Position numbers and translations under genes: made by a program. DNA of 64,000 nucleotides from Antedon bifida (Eukaryota; Echinodermata; Crinoidea; Comatulida; Antedonidae), in the NCBI GenBank assembly GCA_963402885.1, contig OY727094.1:33978501-34042500 (forward strand). Reading direction: 5' to 3'. The notes below the pieces were generated by a model. The model ran no database searches. It was not told where the DNA came from and worked only from the letters and a program-made list of their open reading frames with translations. Numbering within the stretch: position 1 is the first letter of the stretch; each line of letters opens with the position of its first letter. Positions 35,252 through 50,200 of this stretch are shown here, in pieces.

Positions 35252-38200
35252 ATGTCTACCTTCACGGCAATTCAAATTGTTGTGTTCGTTCTTGTAATAT
35301 TTGGTGTCTGTTGTGACGGTAAGTACATGTTTATCAGAAATTATTAACTATTCATTCTCTCAGTTATTCATTTTCTTTCATTTAAAATAGATATTAGGCC
35401 TAAAATAAAAATAAAAATATATTTAGTTTATATGTACCATGACAACGGTCGGCAATTGCCACTGCCTTACACACTGCCCATGAAGTTTCACCTCTAAGTT
35501 CGAAAGTGTGATAATCTGCACACGATTTGTGCATGCTCATGAAAGAAATGTATAGTGTACGGGACGGAGATGTTTCCTCTAGCTGAGGGGCAAACATGTT
35601 AATATAATATTACATTACTTATGTTGTTTTTTTATACATTGCAAACTAATCTATCAAAAGAGACCAAGACCAACATCTATTTCACGATTAGACACATACC
35701 GTTCACTGCAGTGTAAACTGACATGCAATGTTTTAATTTAGCCTATACTTATATTAGCTAAGCGCTAAGTACAGTGAAGAGCATAAACTTAAATATCAAT
35801 TCAGCTTTATTAAGTATCACTATTTGTATCATTTTTGGTATATTTAGTAATTTGATAACAAAATAATAGGCCTATAGACTAATGCAGTACAATTGTCAAT
35901 TGATGATTTTTACTGTAATCCTTATAAATAAAGTTCATATAGGTACGTATTAACGTGTATATGTTATTTATTTTAAGCAGGACAGAATGCTATTTCCCAG
36001 GATACAGTGTACAACATGTCTGTAGATTTTCCATATTTCTCGAATGTTTACAGATCAGTAAATGTAAGTAATAAATGTTTTCTAGATTTCTGTTCCCTAT
36101 TGACAATTTTCAACATATACCAAAGTAATTTGTGTGTGTAAATGACAGCTATGTCCTCAAGTGTGGACAATTAGATTGTTATCATCGCTATACTATAATT
36201 TAAACAAGTGGAAATAGAGAAGTTGTAGTAAACTTATTGAAGAACATAATATACGTACGTGTGTAAATATTCATATCAATGTTAAAGCTAATTTACACAG
36301 ACGAGAGGTAACGATAAGCGGAAAACCTCGTATAGCTTGTCCCACGTAGAATATGTAGGCTCTATCTATCCTGAGCGGAAACCGCCCGTCCGCTCCGCGT
36401 AGTGTGTAAATGGTCAAGGAATAACATAGGTTCTATATTTTGTATTACCGCTACCGCTCGTCTGTGTAAATATTGAGCTTTACGCGCACGAAAAAAACAA
36501 AAACTTCATTCACCGTGCATATTGATAAAGCATGCCTACATTTCTCGAGTACTTTTGAAAAGTATGTTTTTCATTTCAAAATCAAGAAGTGAAAGTATTC
36601 TCTTAAGCGATATTGAGCTCCTTAACAACAGATTAATATTATATTGTTTATTTAGATTAAAACTGATGGTTCTGTCTCCTTCCCATCATCAAAATCCAAC
36701 GACAGTATAATTGTCTTTCAAAGTGAAGAGTTATCGTATACGAGCACAATGTTCCTCGAAGACAATGATCAGACTTCCCTCGACGAAGAAGATGAGCGGA
36801 TAAGATCAGCGTATGGTCATCCAAGCTTCAATTCAACATCGATGTTTTCTATCACATGGTCTTTGGTAACAAAACCAAACAGCCTTAAAGATGTATTGTC
36901 CCCCAAAAACATAAAAATTGAAGATTAATTAAATCAGACTTTGATTTTGTATTTTTAATAAAGTTAATACCTTTTGTAGATAAAAACGAAAAAAAATAAT
37001 GTTTTCACTTATAAAATGACAAAATAAAAGTCTAATTCAACCAAAAATCCATTGGCTGCCAGCCACTTTAACTTTTTGTTTTCTTTAATTTACAGTTTTT
37101 CATGTAAATAAATTAGTTTTCGATCTAATTTTTGGTCAAAATGGATAACTATACGTGACATTAAAATGGCATATTCAACAAAAAATGTTCAACAATTATT
37201 TTTTCAGGAGGAATAAAATTTACCGGCCCCCAAAACTATCTGTAGGCCTATTACAATTTTAAAAACGGTTTTAAAACTGTGTATTACAGTAAGGTTAGGC
37301 CTATAGAATGATATATATTTTGTGGTTTATTTTTTCCGCAGGGAAATGCTTATATATTATCATGCACCCTAGTTACTGACGGAAGCGAATCGTTCACCAG
37401 TTTTCGATATCTTCGTATTGGAAGTATGCCGGGTGGAGTACAGGTATGTAAGCCTGCTTAGTTTTCAACGAACCACCTATTCGGTAAAATGTGGATTTGA
37501 ACAATAATGTCCGCTGTTACTTGGGTACATTGAAATATGAAGAAAAAAAACTCTTACACAATTACGAAACAATCATCAGTGCCGAATTATTAATTACTAT
37601 TTTACTGATTTGTGAAAGGCTTTCATACATTATTGAACAGGTTTTTGAAATATTAGCAATAGTATCCTAAACAACATTTTCTCCCCAGGCAGTGGCGTAA
37701 CGTAGAGACCTGGTTTAGGAACCCTAAGTGGACCTCCAATGCTGAAGACCTCGGGCGTTTTAGCGACATATTTTAATTCCTTGTTTTTTGCCTCTGGGCA
37801 CTGCTCAGGGGCCCATAAGTTCAAGGGCCTCGCCCTAAGCTCAAGGCCCCCTGGATTTAGCCAGTGAGCGTTCATAGCCGTTACGCCACTGTCCCCAGGT
37901 CTATTCTTGCAGGCATGCGACAGCCAACGCTCATTCGTATTTCAGCGACAAAAACCGGGTAATCCCCTTAATCAGTTGTTGAATATTTTACAATAATCTT
38001 CCGCTTATCGTTTGTAAATATTATTGTAAATTATAAACTGTATCAGTAAAGAAGTTCCTTATTAAAACAATACGCCTAATGACTTTCTAATTACTAATGA
38101 TACGATTGAAACGAATATGTACATTTTGTAAACCAATGGGTGCCGGTCAAGTCAGCCCTAAACCATCTCGGCGAAAGACAAGTCAGCCCCACCTTTAAGA

Positions 38201-41200
38201 CAGCCTCAAGTCAAGTCGGCCACAAGTAATTAGAGGCCGAGTTTACCTATTAGTTTTTGGCCGAGATGACGGAGCGGGGTTGGTGAAATCTGTCCACAAT
38301 AGGTTACTTTTCTGTCCATAATAGGGACTAGAGGGCGCTGTTGTTTGTCCATAATAGGTGACTTTCATAATTGGCTGTCCAAAATAGGTGACTTTTTGTC
38401 CACAATAGGGGATTTTATTGGAGTAGTGCGCCATCCATTATGTTGTCCATAATAGGTGATTTTTGTAATGTGTAGGAAACTCCATAGCATAGTAGACTAG
38501 TAATTAAGTAGCCTGGCCCTAGTATAGGCTAGATAGTGGCCAACCAAGTACTAACTAAACTAGTAGGCCTAGCCTAGGCTAGGCCCTAGGCCTATATCCT
38601 AGGCCTCCAAGTCTGAGTTAATAGTAGGAAAGTTGTATCGTAAATAATAATTTGCTTTCTGGGAAGAATTATGAATTGCCTTTTGAATTCCAACAAAACC
38701 AAAAAAACTATAGTAACCCTTCAACACCTTAAATCCTAATAAAAGTTTAAATGTAATTCAAACAAGTCTTCAATAGAGTCTTCAAATAGGTTTTGAGAGA
38801 AAAAATCCTATTAAAGTGTGATTTTCGGGTTTTTTTTAATTGTTGTATGAAATTTTTATTCTGAAATAAAGTGATCAATCAACCAATAGGTAATATTTCT
38901 AGCACTTTCAAACTATAAAAATAAGGTAGGCCCTATGTCCCAAGTGTGTCTAAAATCACTTTCCTTGTTGTTTTCTTTTGTATACTTTTTATTCTCTAAA
39001 CATAATATTTCTCAAATGGTGCCCACACTACAATCTAACCACTAGGAGTAATAGAGCTTTGTTCAACTTGACCAAGACATATTTTATATAATGCATAATG
39101 CAAGAATCAGACAATATTCACTAAGTTACAGTGTGTATGTAAATAGTTTGAGAGAATATTATGGCACATTGTACAGGATTTAAGGTTTTAAGATTGTTGA
39201 CATTTGCTCATTTAGCAATTAAATATAATCTATTTGAAGCATTATACAATCATTTTTTTTATAGGACGTGATAAGGTGTGATCATCAGCAAATTAAAAAA
39301 GAAGAAATATTATTTACAATATCACCAACTTTGACTTGCGCTTTATTTGAAATAAAATCTGTAATCCATTGGTGTTTTCACCAACAGCTACTGAGTTATT
39401 AAGTTCTTTTTATTAGACACCGTCCAGTGCAGAAGAAAAGTCAAGAAAACAAAAATTAAAAATCTTTACAGCCTTTAACTGTGCCCATGAATGAAAACCT
39501 TAGAAAGTAAAAGTTCAATAATTATACATTTGTTTAATTCCAAACTGAAAAAATGTAATTAGTATATTATTATACTATTCTAGATACATCAAAGCAATTT
39601 CTCAACAATGTTACAAATTATAGGAGTTAAAGACGCTTGCCAACAGCTTTTCATTTCATCTTTGGGTTTTCCATTCCTTTTGTAAATACTGTATGTAGGC
39701 TTACAACATTTGAATCTTCCTATTGTTTTAGTAAAATACGTTTTTATACCTTTATACCTTTAATTCCTGATGATAGTCCACATAGGTTATATAGATATAT
39801 GATAATGTTTTCTCTTTACCGTTAATTTTTTGTTTTTTTTGTTTTGTTAACAGTAATAATAAAAATCAACTTTATCAATTTAATATTGCAAAAAACATCA
39901 GAGTTCAGCACTTCATTTCGTCATTTTAGGTCGTCCCTTGTTTCAAAATCCATGACAAATCATCCCAGTCAGTAGTCAATCAACAGCAGCAGTTCTCATC
40001 CATTTATTATATTGTTGTTTAATTAAATGAATCAATTTTAATGTTTAAAGATGTATTGTCCCCCTGAAAAAATAATTCTTAAAAAAAAATTTTCCATTCC
40101 ATTTTATTGTAACATAATAGTTATCCACATTGACCAAAAATTAGATTGAAAAAAAATGTATTACCTGAAAAAATGTAATTTAAAGCAAAAAATGGTCAAA
40201 TTGGCTGCTAGCCAATGGATTTTTGGTTGAATTAACCATTTATTTTGTCATTTTACAAGTGAAAACATTATTTTTTTTTTCGGTTTTTTTTTTCGATTAA
40301 CTTTATTAAAACTACAAAATAACATATTCAAAGTCTGATTGAATTAATTTTTCATGTTTTTGAGGGACAATACATCTTTAATAATGAAGCAAAATAAATA
40401 TTATTTTGAATCATTAGGAATACGACAATAAATCCAGTTTACATACACGCAGTGTACAATCAACAATTTTGTTCTGTATTCTAAATTTATTCATAATCTA
40501 AATCACATTCAAAAATACTGAATTATATTAATTTTAAAAGTGTAAAAATATGGTTAAACTACAATTTAAAAAATAGCAAAGATAAAAAAAATACACCATA
40601 ATTATTATGTTTATTACTATAAGTATTGACCGATGATGATATGATCAAAGATATTATGTTGAAATGATGTACCTTTTCATTTCAGCAGGATATATGGGCA
40701 GAATATCAAACATCTGTATGCCTATAATAAAAAAAGGAAATAGTTAAACACTATAATAATGTTTAGGTATTGTATAATAAAAGTAACTTCAATCTTAGTA
40801 ATGCTGAGTCAAATTGTCATGTTGTATGGTGGGACACAGTTATGTTTAAATATTTTATTGCATTTAAAAAAAAGATATGTAGGATTGTTTTACTAAATTT
40901 ATGTTTATGCCAGTTGTCAGAGTCAATTATTACCATACTCACTATATAAAAACTTATATTAAATGTTTAAAGATAAAGGCTTTATTGAATGAATGCTTTA
41001 ATAATATAACATTTAATTAAATTTTGAAATATTTTCTGCATGAATTTGTCAGTGGATTTATCTATTCTTTGTATGGTGATTGTAATGTTTATAATGAATG
41101 GAAATAAACAAAGAAATATCTACTTTTATTTTCCTAGCAAAGCAAATTAATGAATAGAACATTTCAAATGTATTGTCAGTAAGTTTTTCTACTACGGTAC

Positions 41201-44200
41201 TGATAATATTCAGTTTGTCTCATTTGTATCCTCCTTTTCGAGATTACTTTTGCAAACAAATACTGTTTTGAAATAGGCTTCTTTTTGGGATTTCACAGTA
41301 TCTTGATCATATTGAAAAATCTCCTAAAAGATGTAGTGGGTTATATGTAAAGTATTTTTCTTCAATTGTAGGTTGGGCCTATCTGTTACTTACCCTAGTT
41401 AATAGACATTTCCATGCTACTGTACTATAACATTGATCAGAAGATACACTGTACACAATCTGTAATACACGCAAAAAATATGGGAAAACAATTGTGAGAT
41501 TTAAATAGATGACATAATTAACAACACAGTAACACTAGCTCTGGTTCTACTATACTGCCAACCTATTAACTGTCCGAACTGTCTGGATAAGACTCGTTCA
41601 TTCACAAAATAATAAAAAAAACAAAAATTTTAATAGTTCAATCTAGATGTTTGTGATTTGAAGATTTCGGTCTTCAAAGTATAGTAGCGGTGGCAGTAGT
41701 AAAAGACCGTATTAAATAGTGACTAGGCCTCTAGTCACTTAGTCCGCCAGTGACCTGCAGAATAGGCAATATAGTTACGAGTAAAATAGTATGTTAGTCT
41801 GTATATATATTCATATTATATTAATAAATAATAAAAAAACAAACAAACAAGATAACTGAGGCTAGGCCTAGTTGTTTGTAGTAGGAAACATATCTACCTA
41901 ATATGGAGCCCATGTCATTTGTATTCCTGTAAGCAGGGAGGTAGGCCTACCCTGCTGCTGTATCTAAGCTAGGCCTAGCCTAGCCCTAGGCTAGTAGGCC
42001 TATAGTATAGAGGTAGCCTAACTAACAGGCCTAGGCTAGAGAGACCCCTAGGCTAGAGAGACTTAAATAATATACTAATTTATAGGTCTAGGTCGGTGGT
42101 GAACCAGGTCGGTAGCCTCAACTCAAAGTCTGAAGAGAAAGCAAATTAGTATTACTTCTACTCGCGAAACAAACTACGTACGTACGTACGTACGTACGTA
42201 CGATCGAGAGTACGCCAAAAAAATCACCTATTATGGACAACACAATGGATGGCGCACTACTCCAATAAAATCCCCTATTGTGGACAAAAAGTCACCTATT
42301 TTGGACAGCCAATTATGAAAGTCACCTATTATGGACAAACAACAGCGCCCTCTAGTCCCTATTGTGGACAGAAAGTAACCTATTATGGACAAACAACAGC
42401 GCCCTCTAGTCCCTATTGTGGACAGAAAGTAACCTATTATGGACAGAAAAGTAACCTATTGTGGACAGATTTCACCAACCCTATTGAGATGACGTGAGGT
42501 CGAGTTGACTTGAGGCCGAGTTGGATCGAATTCAAACCAATCATCATGTTGTGAAACAGTTGACTACACTGTAGCACAATGTTTACTAACTGACTGCTAC
42601 CTGATTCACTGATCAAGAAATCGATTGACTTATTGATCGATACAATGAATTTGACAAATTTGTATTTCAGAAAGGATTTCGTTATACAGCTAATGGAAGA
42701 ACTATCGAAATTGAATTTCCTACCACAAATGCGCTAACCAGTGAAAGCAACGTGGGTGATTCGGGAGTCTGGCTTTTTCGACCAATGATAGGTTTGTAGG
42801 CATATTTATTAGATATTTCAATAAAACCTTACAAAAACATCACACAATCGATTATGGAATATTGAAGAAGATTAGGATAAAATAAGCATATTGTGTTGTT
42901 TTTATCAGAACTATCAAACTTTGTCGAAATTGTTTTCAAGCTCAGAGTTTGCTCAAACTGTGTTGCTAGTGTAGACTTGATCAGTTTGTCAACTTTGAAA
43001 AGCATTTTTTGACAACAAATTCAGTTTTGCTCGAGTTTGGTTTCTGCAGTTTGCTGAAGTTTGTCAACTGGTACACTAGCAAAACAGTGGGAAACTGTTC
43101 TTGACGAACTCGCAGTTTGTTCGATTTTGTGCAAACAAAAAGGTGCCAGTGTAGGCTAGTCTAAACAGTAAATGAAATAATATTTTCACAGAACCACTAA
43201 TGAAATGTCCAGCAAATTACACGTCCTATGTGAATCCCCCAGTGTGGGATAGTCCGACCGCAACACAACCAGACCTCTCTACACCAGAACCCGTAGTCAC
43301 GTGTTCAGATCAACCTGGAAAAACTACATATAATCGCGGTACAACTGCCAAGATCACGTGCTCAGCAACGGATAAATATGGATTGTCTGCATCCTGCGAA
43401 TTTAATGTCTACATTGCAGGTAACATTCTAGAATGCGTATGTCTATCACTCCTTCATTTTCATAGACCTCAAGGAACCGTCGTCATTCTGGAGTTATGTG
43501 AAGAGCATAAACTTAAATATCAATTCAGCTCTATTTAATATTAATTAATCACTATTTGTATCATTTTTGGTATAGTAATTATGTAACAAATAGGCCTATA
43601 TAGACTAATGCAGTACAATTTGTCACTTGATGATTTTTACTGTAATCGTTATAAATAAAGTTCATAGGCCTAGGTACGTATTAACGTTTATGTTATTTAT
43701 TTTAAGCAGAACAGAATGCTATTTCCCAGGATACAGTGTACAACATGTCTGTAGATTTTCCATATTTCTCGAATGTTTACAGATCAGTAAATGTAAGTAA
43801 TAAAAATGTTTTCTAGATTTCTGTTCCCTATTGACAATTGTCAACATACCAAAGTAATTTGTGTCCTCAAGTGTAGAAAATTAGATTGTTATCATCGCTA
43901 TACAATAATTTTAAAAAGTAGAAAATTGAGAAGTTGCAGTAAACATATTGAGGAACACAATATACGTACGTGTGTAAATAATCAATGTTAAAGCTAATTT
44001 ACACAGACGAGAGGTAACGGTAAGCGGAAAACCTCGTATAGCTTGTCCCACGTAGAATCTGTATCTATCCTGAGCGGAAACCGCGTAGCTTGTCCCACTG
44101 AGTCTGTATCTATCCTGAGCGGAATACCGCGTAGCTTGTCCAACGCAGAATCTGTATCTATCCTGAGCGGAAACCGCCCGTCCGCTCCGCGTAGTGTGTA

Positions 44201-47200
44201 AATGGTCAAGGAATAGCATAGGTTCTATATTTTGTATTACCGCTACCGCTCGTCTGTGTAAATTGAGCTTTACGCTCACGAAGCGCGTTTAAAAAGACTT
44301 CACCGTCCGTGCATATTGATAAAGCATGCCTACATTTCTCGAGTACTTTTGAAAAGTATGTTTTTCATTTCAAAATCAAGAAGTGAAAGTATACTCTTAA
44401 GCGATATTGAGCTCCTTGGTAACAGAATAATATTATATTGTTTATTTAGATTAAAACTGATGGTTCTGTCTCCTTCCCATCATCAAAATCCAACGACAGT
44501 ATAATTGTCTTTCAAAGTGAAGAGTTATCGTATACGAGCACAATGTTCCTCGAAGACAATGATCAGACATCCCTCGACGAGGAAGATGAGCGGATAAGAT
44601 CAGCGTATGGTCATCCAAGCTTCAATTCAACATCGATGTTTTCTGTCACGTGGTCTTTGGTAACAAAACTCAACAACGTTAAAGATGTATTGTCCCCCAA
44701 AAACATAAAAATTGAAGCTTAATTAAATCAGACTTTGAATAGGTTATTTAGTAGTTTTAATAAAGTTACTACCTTTTGTAGATAGGCCTAAAGACGAAAA
44801 AATAATGTCAACCAAAAATCATCCATTGGTTGTGAGCCAATTGGACTATTTTTTTTTTTTAAATTACAGTTTTTTTAGGTAAATACATTTTTTTCGATCA
44901 AATTTTTGGTCAAAATGGATAACTATATATGTGACATTAAAATGGCATATTCAACAAAAAAATGTGCAGGGGGACAATACATCTTTAATAGAAATCAGAT
45001 TTTACAGACACTAAAAACAATCTGTTTCCAATTTAGGTCATTTTGGAAATCCTATGACATAACGGTTTTAAAACGACTTAGGTCTATTATAGTAAGATTA
45101 TAAGTTGTGGTTTATTTTTTCCGCAGGGAAATGTTTATGTATTATCATGCACCCTAGTTACTGACGGAAGCGAATCGTTCACTAGTTTTCGATATTTTCG
45201 TATTGGAAGTATGCCGAGTGGAGTACAGGTATGTAAGCCTGCTTAGTTTTCAACGAACCACCTATTCCGTAAAATGTGAATTTGAACAATAATCTACGCT
45301 GTTACTTGGGTACATTGAAATATGAAAAAAAAACTCTCACACAGTTGTACACGATTACGAAACAATCATCTCGGCCAAAGACAAGTCAGCCCCACCTTTA
45401 AGACAGCCTCAAGTCAAGTTGGTCACAAGTCATTAGAGGCCGAGTTTACCTATTAGTTTTTGACCGAGATGACGTGAGGTCGAGTTGACTTGAGGCCGAG
45501 TTGGATCGAATTCAAACCAATCATCATGTTGTGAAACAGTTGACTACACTGTAGCACAATGTTTCTCGCCAAAGACAAGTCAGCCCCACCTTTAAGACAG
45601 CCTCAAGTCAAGTTGGTCACAAGTCATTAGAGGCCGAGTTTACCTATTAGTTTTTGACCGAGATGACGTGAGGTCGAGTTGACTTGAGGCCGAGTTGGAT
45701 CGAATTCAAACCAATCATCATGTTGTGAAACAGTTGACTACACTGTAGCACAATGTTTACTAACTGACTGCTACCTGATTCACTGATCAAGGAATCGATT
45801 GACTTATTGATCGATACAATGAATTTGACAAATTTGTATTTCAGAAAGGATTTCGTTATACAGCTAATGGAAGAACTATCGAAATTGAATTTCCTACCAC
45901 AAATGCGCTAACCAGTGAAAGCAACGTGGGTGATTCGGGAGTCTGGCTTTTTCGACCAATGATAGGTTTGTAGGCATAATTATTAGATATTTCAATAAAA
46001 CCTTACAAAAACAATAAACAGTCGATTATAGAATATTGAAGAAGATTAGGATAAAATAAGCATATTGTGTTGTTTTTATCAGAAATATCAAACTTTGTCG
46101 AAATTGTTTTCAAGCTCAGAGTTTGCTCAAACTGTGTTGCTAGTGTAGATTTGATCAGTTTATCAACTTTGAAAAGCATTTTTTGACAAACAAACAGTTT
46201 TGCTCGAGTTTGGTTTCTGCAGTTTGCTGAAGTTTGTCAACTGGTACACTAGCAAAACAGTGGGAAACTGTTTTTGACGAACTCGCAGTTTGTTCGATTT
46301 TTTGCAAACAAAAAGGTGCCAGTGTAGGCTAGTCTAAACAGTAAATGTAATATTTTATAATTTATCTGAAATAATATTTTCACAGAACCACTCATGAAAT
46401 GTCCAGAAAATTACACATCCTATGTGAATCCCCCAGTGTGGGATAGCCCGACCGCAACACAACCAGACCTCTCTACACCAGAACCCGTAGTCACGTGTTC
46501 AGATCAACCTGGAAAAACTACATATAATCGCGATACAACTGCCAAGATCACGTGCTCAGCAACGGACAAATATGGATTGTCTGCATCCTGCGAATTCAAT
46601 GTCTACATTGCAGGTAATATGCGTAGGCCTACCATTCCCTCATTTTCATAGACCTCAAGGAACCTTCGTCATTCTGGCGTTGTGTCCTTTCTCCCATGGT
46701 CCAAAACCGTCCTCGAGTCAAATCTAATCTTACTTCAGCCTGGCTCCTCCATGTTCTTCTTCTTCTTCTTATAACAAAACTGATCTTTGATATAGTGATA
46801 CATGAAATTATATTAAATACATTAGTAGGTATAATATATTTATTTTGTATCTCTTATAGTGAGCAAATCCCACGGAGAGATTGCCAATCTTACAGCAAAG
46901 GTAATTTACATTTGATTCGGCCTCTAGCATCTGTTTAATCATAACTTTTGGAGCTTTGAAAATACTCTCAGAATTCAGCTCGAATACATTTTTCTTAACT
47001 ACTAATAATACGTATAAACTAAATATTTATTTTGAATTTCTGTAGAACGTGACCAATGAAAATGTTAACCAGGTAGCGACTGGCCTGGAGACCATCACTG
47101 CTGAATCGGACGACTTGACTTCAGAAGATATTGTGGAAGTGTCGAATTTATTGGAAGATATTGTCCATGTTGAATCTCCTGAGGTAGAGGTACGTCACTT

Positions 47201-50200
47201 GATTGCTCTGCTTGACTACGAAGCAATAGAACGCATCAGAATGCTACGCATGCTTACTAACCCTCGCTGAATTTAACCTATAATGTGGAGTCGCATAATA
47301 TGTTAGGCTTCTACTAATATTAATCTAATTTCTTTAAGGTAACGGAAGCGGTCGTTGGAACTGTTGACAACCTTATTCAGGCTAATGACAGCAACTCTGA
47401 AATTTCACCAGAGACGTCAGCGTCTATTCTGGGTTCTCTTGAAGTCCAGTTGAATACGTCGGCTTCTGCTGGATATAATTTCACACAGAATGAAGGAACT
47501 CTTGGCGTTCAGACGATAAGCTTAAAGACAGTGACACTGGAACAAGGCATTACGTTTGGTGTTAGTGGAGAAAAAGGAGGAAAAACTATTGGAAGCTACT
47601 TTGATAGAAAATCAGAAGATTCTGAACGTCTTGAAACGTCAATCAGTCTGCCAAAAAGTTTGATTAACGCTGGAGGTATGAATCATTGAATCTTTGAAAG
47701 TCCACAACTCTGGATATTAAGTTTAATACTTCTTCTTTTTCCATGAAAGACACCACAGATTAAGTAGCCAAACATAACTAGGCATATCTTTTATATGTTT
47801 AATGTTATACTCTTGGTTTTACAGAACTTGCAGTAAACATTAGCTTCGCTGCTTATTATAACAATGTCTTGTTCCCGGCTAAAATATCCAGTAAGGAAAA
47901 CTTATCAGATGTCGTCATTTCCGCCACAGTTTACGACGGTATTCTTCCAAATAATTTTGAAGAACCTGTCGCTATACAGTTTAATGGGGTAAGTTGGTTT
48001 ATTTATGATGTACGAAAAACACCTAAACATTTTCAAAGAAGTTTTGTAGATGGAAACGTTAAAATGTTAATTTAAGTAAGTTAATTCTTTGCGAATGCGT
48101 AATTATGCACATAACTGTCCTTACGTTGTGACGTTACCGGCTTAGTACTTAATTCCCACGAGAGAGCCATTTCCCCTTATATAATAGAAGTTTTCAATAC
48201 TTTCTAACAGCAACAGTAAAAAAATGGGTCAACTCCATTTTTTTTTATCTATTGATTTTATTTCAGTATTCCAACTCTCTGAACTTTACGTGCGTTTATT
48301 GGGATGAGACTCTAAACGAATTTGGCGATTGGTCGTCGCTAGGTTGCGAAGGAGAAGCTGACCTGAATGGTATAACGTGTAAGTGCACGCACTTAACCAG
48401 CTTTGCTGTCTTGGTGTCGCGTCCAAATGGAGAGGTGAGTAAAAACGCATCCCTCCTCAACTGCAGCATTAATATCTAGCCTAGAGTGGACGTATAGATG
48501 TAGACTTGTGTTCTAATTCAATTAATAAGTGAAAGTGCTTTGATATTTGCCTACAAACAAATGCTGTTACTGTAAGAACATCGAAGAGTCTGTGTAATTA
48601 AATAAGAGGTCGAAGAGTACCGAAACAACTCCGTTAGATTAGCTGCTTGAATGTTTGTTTCGTTAGGCGTACTATCATGATCAACTAATTTCCTTTAACG
48701 TGATTGATTGATTTGACTTTCAGATTTTAGATTCACCGCCAACTGGATTTGATAAATTCTTAACAATTGTGACATACTTAGGATGCACTGTTTCAATAAT
48801 ATGTCTTACTATAACCATAGCTGTTACACTGTCACTGAAGTAAGTTAAACATTTTTTCTATTGAAATTTAAAGACTGGATCACCAGATGAAACGAATTGT
48901 GACAACTGAACTGAAATTTTTCAGACACCGAAACACAATTAGACCTACCATAACAACTCGACAGTTGCATATTTAAACTTAGGCGCGCCTAGAGTGCGTC
49001 GAAAGACGCACAATGTGAAATCAATAAATCAACACGAAATTTTTTTTTCTTCGACAGGAGCACCAAGAAAAGCGACCCGCAGAAGATCCTTCTAAGTTTA
49101 TCTTTCTCTCTCCTGTTCTTGTACGTTGTATTCGTCTGTGGTGTTGATACGCTCCAGCCGTTGAGTGCTGGTTGTATCACCGTTGCTGCTCTACTCCATT
49201 ATTTCGTTTTGACATCGATAGCATGGACGGCTGTTGAGGCGGCTAATATGTATTTTCTGTTTATCAACGTGTTTAGTTCTCCTGGAGTGTATTTCTTTAA
49301 AATTGCTTCTTCGTTTGCTTGGGGTTTGTACATTTAGCTTCTAATTATCATAAAAACTAAACATATTTAGACCTTAAAGCTTTCAATAATTAGCAACGGT
49401 CTATGCTGCTTTTTTTGCGAGAGTTTGATCATCAAGCTGTCTTCATAAGAATAATATTCTGCTTGTATCCGAACTATTATGACTTATTATTATATCTAAT
49501 TAACATTTTTTATTTTTTTTAGGGTTGCCGCTAATACCCGTCATTGTATTAGTATCAGTTGATCCGGATTTGTATGCAAATCCATATTTGTACGTATGCC
49601 CATTTTATAAAATATTAATTACATATTCTATACTGTTAAAACTATCAAAATAAAGCCGGCATAGTCTATAACTCGAGCAAACTCCGAATTTGGTAAACTA
49701 TTTTCAAAATTTTGACAAACCAACTGGGACAAACTGGAGAAAACAATTTTCTGAGTATTTCTAGCCATGTGATCGATGGATAGCCTCCGACCCAGAAACT
49801 AGTAGACATGAAGTAATGATTGCTAGTGTAGACTAGACTATTAAAGCCTTGTCTATCTCTAGTAAACTTTACCAAATTTGTGCAAACTTTGTCAATTTTC
49901 CATATTTTGCTAGCGTATACTTCTGCAACTTGTTTTCTGCAGTTTGCCGAAGTTTGTCAACTGGTCTACAACTTATAGCAACAAACTTTGGAAAACTTTT
50001 CTTGACAAACTCGGAGTTTGCCAGTTTAGACCACCAGGCTTTAGGCCTAAAAATAGGTAGTAGCTAGGTAGATCCGTAAAGATGTGAGTTACAAATTGTT
50101 ATTTTCATTTCAGTTGCTATATCTACGAAGTGAATGTGATAACGTACGGTGTCATTGTACCAACCAGTATTGTAGTGTTCTGCAATACTGTCATGTTTGT

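Larger units (their letters stand above)
35777..43498 (+). repeat. GPCR duplication unit 1 (exons 2-6)
   Basis: Begins at GAAGAGCATAAACTTAAATA and ends at the same phrase at ~43499. It carries five exons (83, 210, 102, 121 and 228 bp) coding 248 residues, entering and leaving in phase 1, so the unit is symmetric. It is longer than unit 2 mainly because of a 4.2-kb element at 38272-42485 and a hAT MITE at 37690. Confidence 0.93.
43499..46683 (+). repeat. GPCR duplication unit 2 (exons 7-11)
   Basis: Exon sizes are identical to unit 1 (83, 210, 102, 121, 228). By eye I find only about eight residue differences in 248: G/E at the first junction residue, I/V in FSITWSL, A/V and I/V in GNAYILSC, L/F in RYLRI, G/S in MPGGVQ, A/E in CPANY and G/D in NRGTT. 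Introns also align closely. Recent duplication or gene conversion. Confidence 0.93.

Noticed and set aside
38243..42497. Two matching ORFs (63 and 82 residues) with TYYGQ repeats
   Set aside because: They are translations of the subrepeats in the two inverted arms of the 4.2-kb element.
43911..44279. 122-residue reverse ORF with AQDRYRF repeats
   Set aside because: A translation of short direct repeats (GTCCCACGTAGAATCTG-type) in a GPCR intron; unit 1 has the same intron without the frame.
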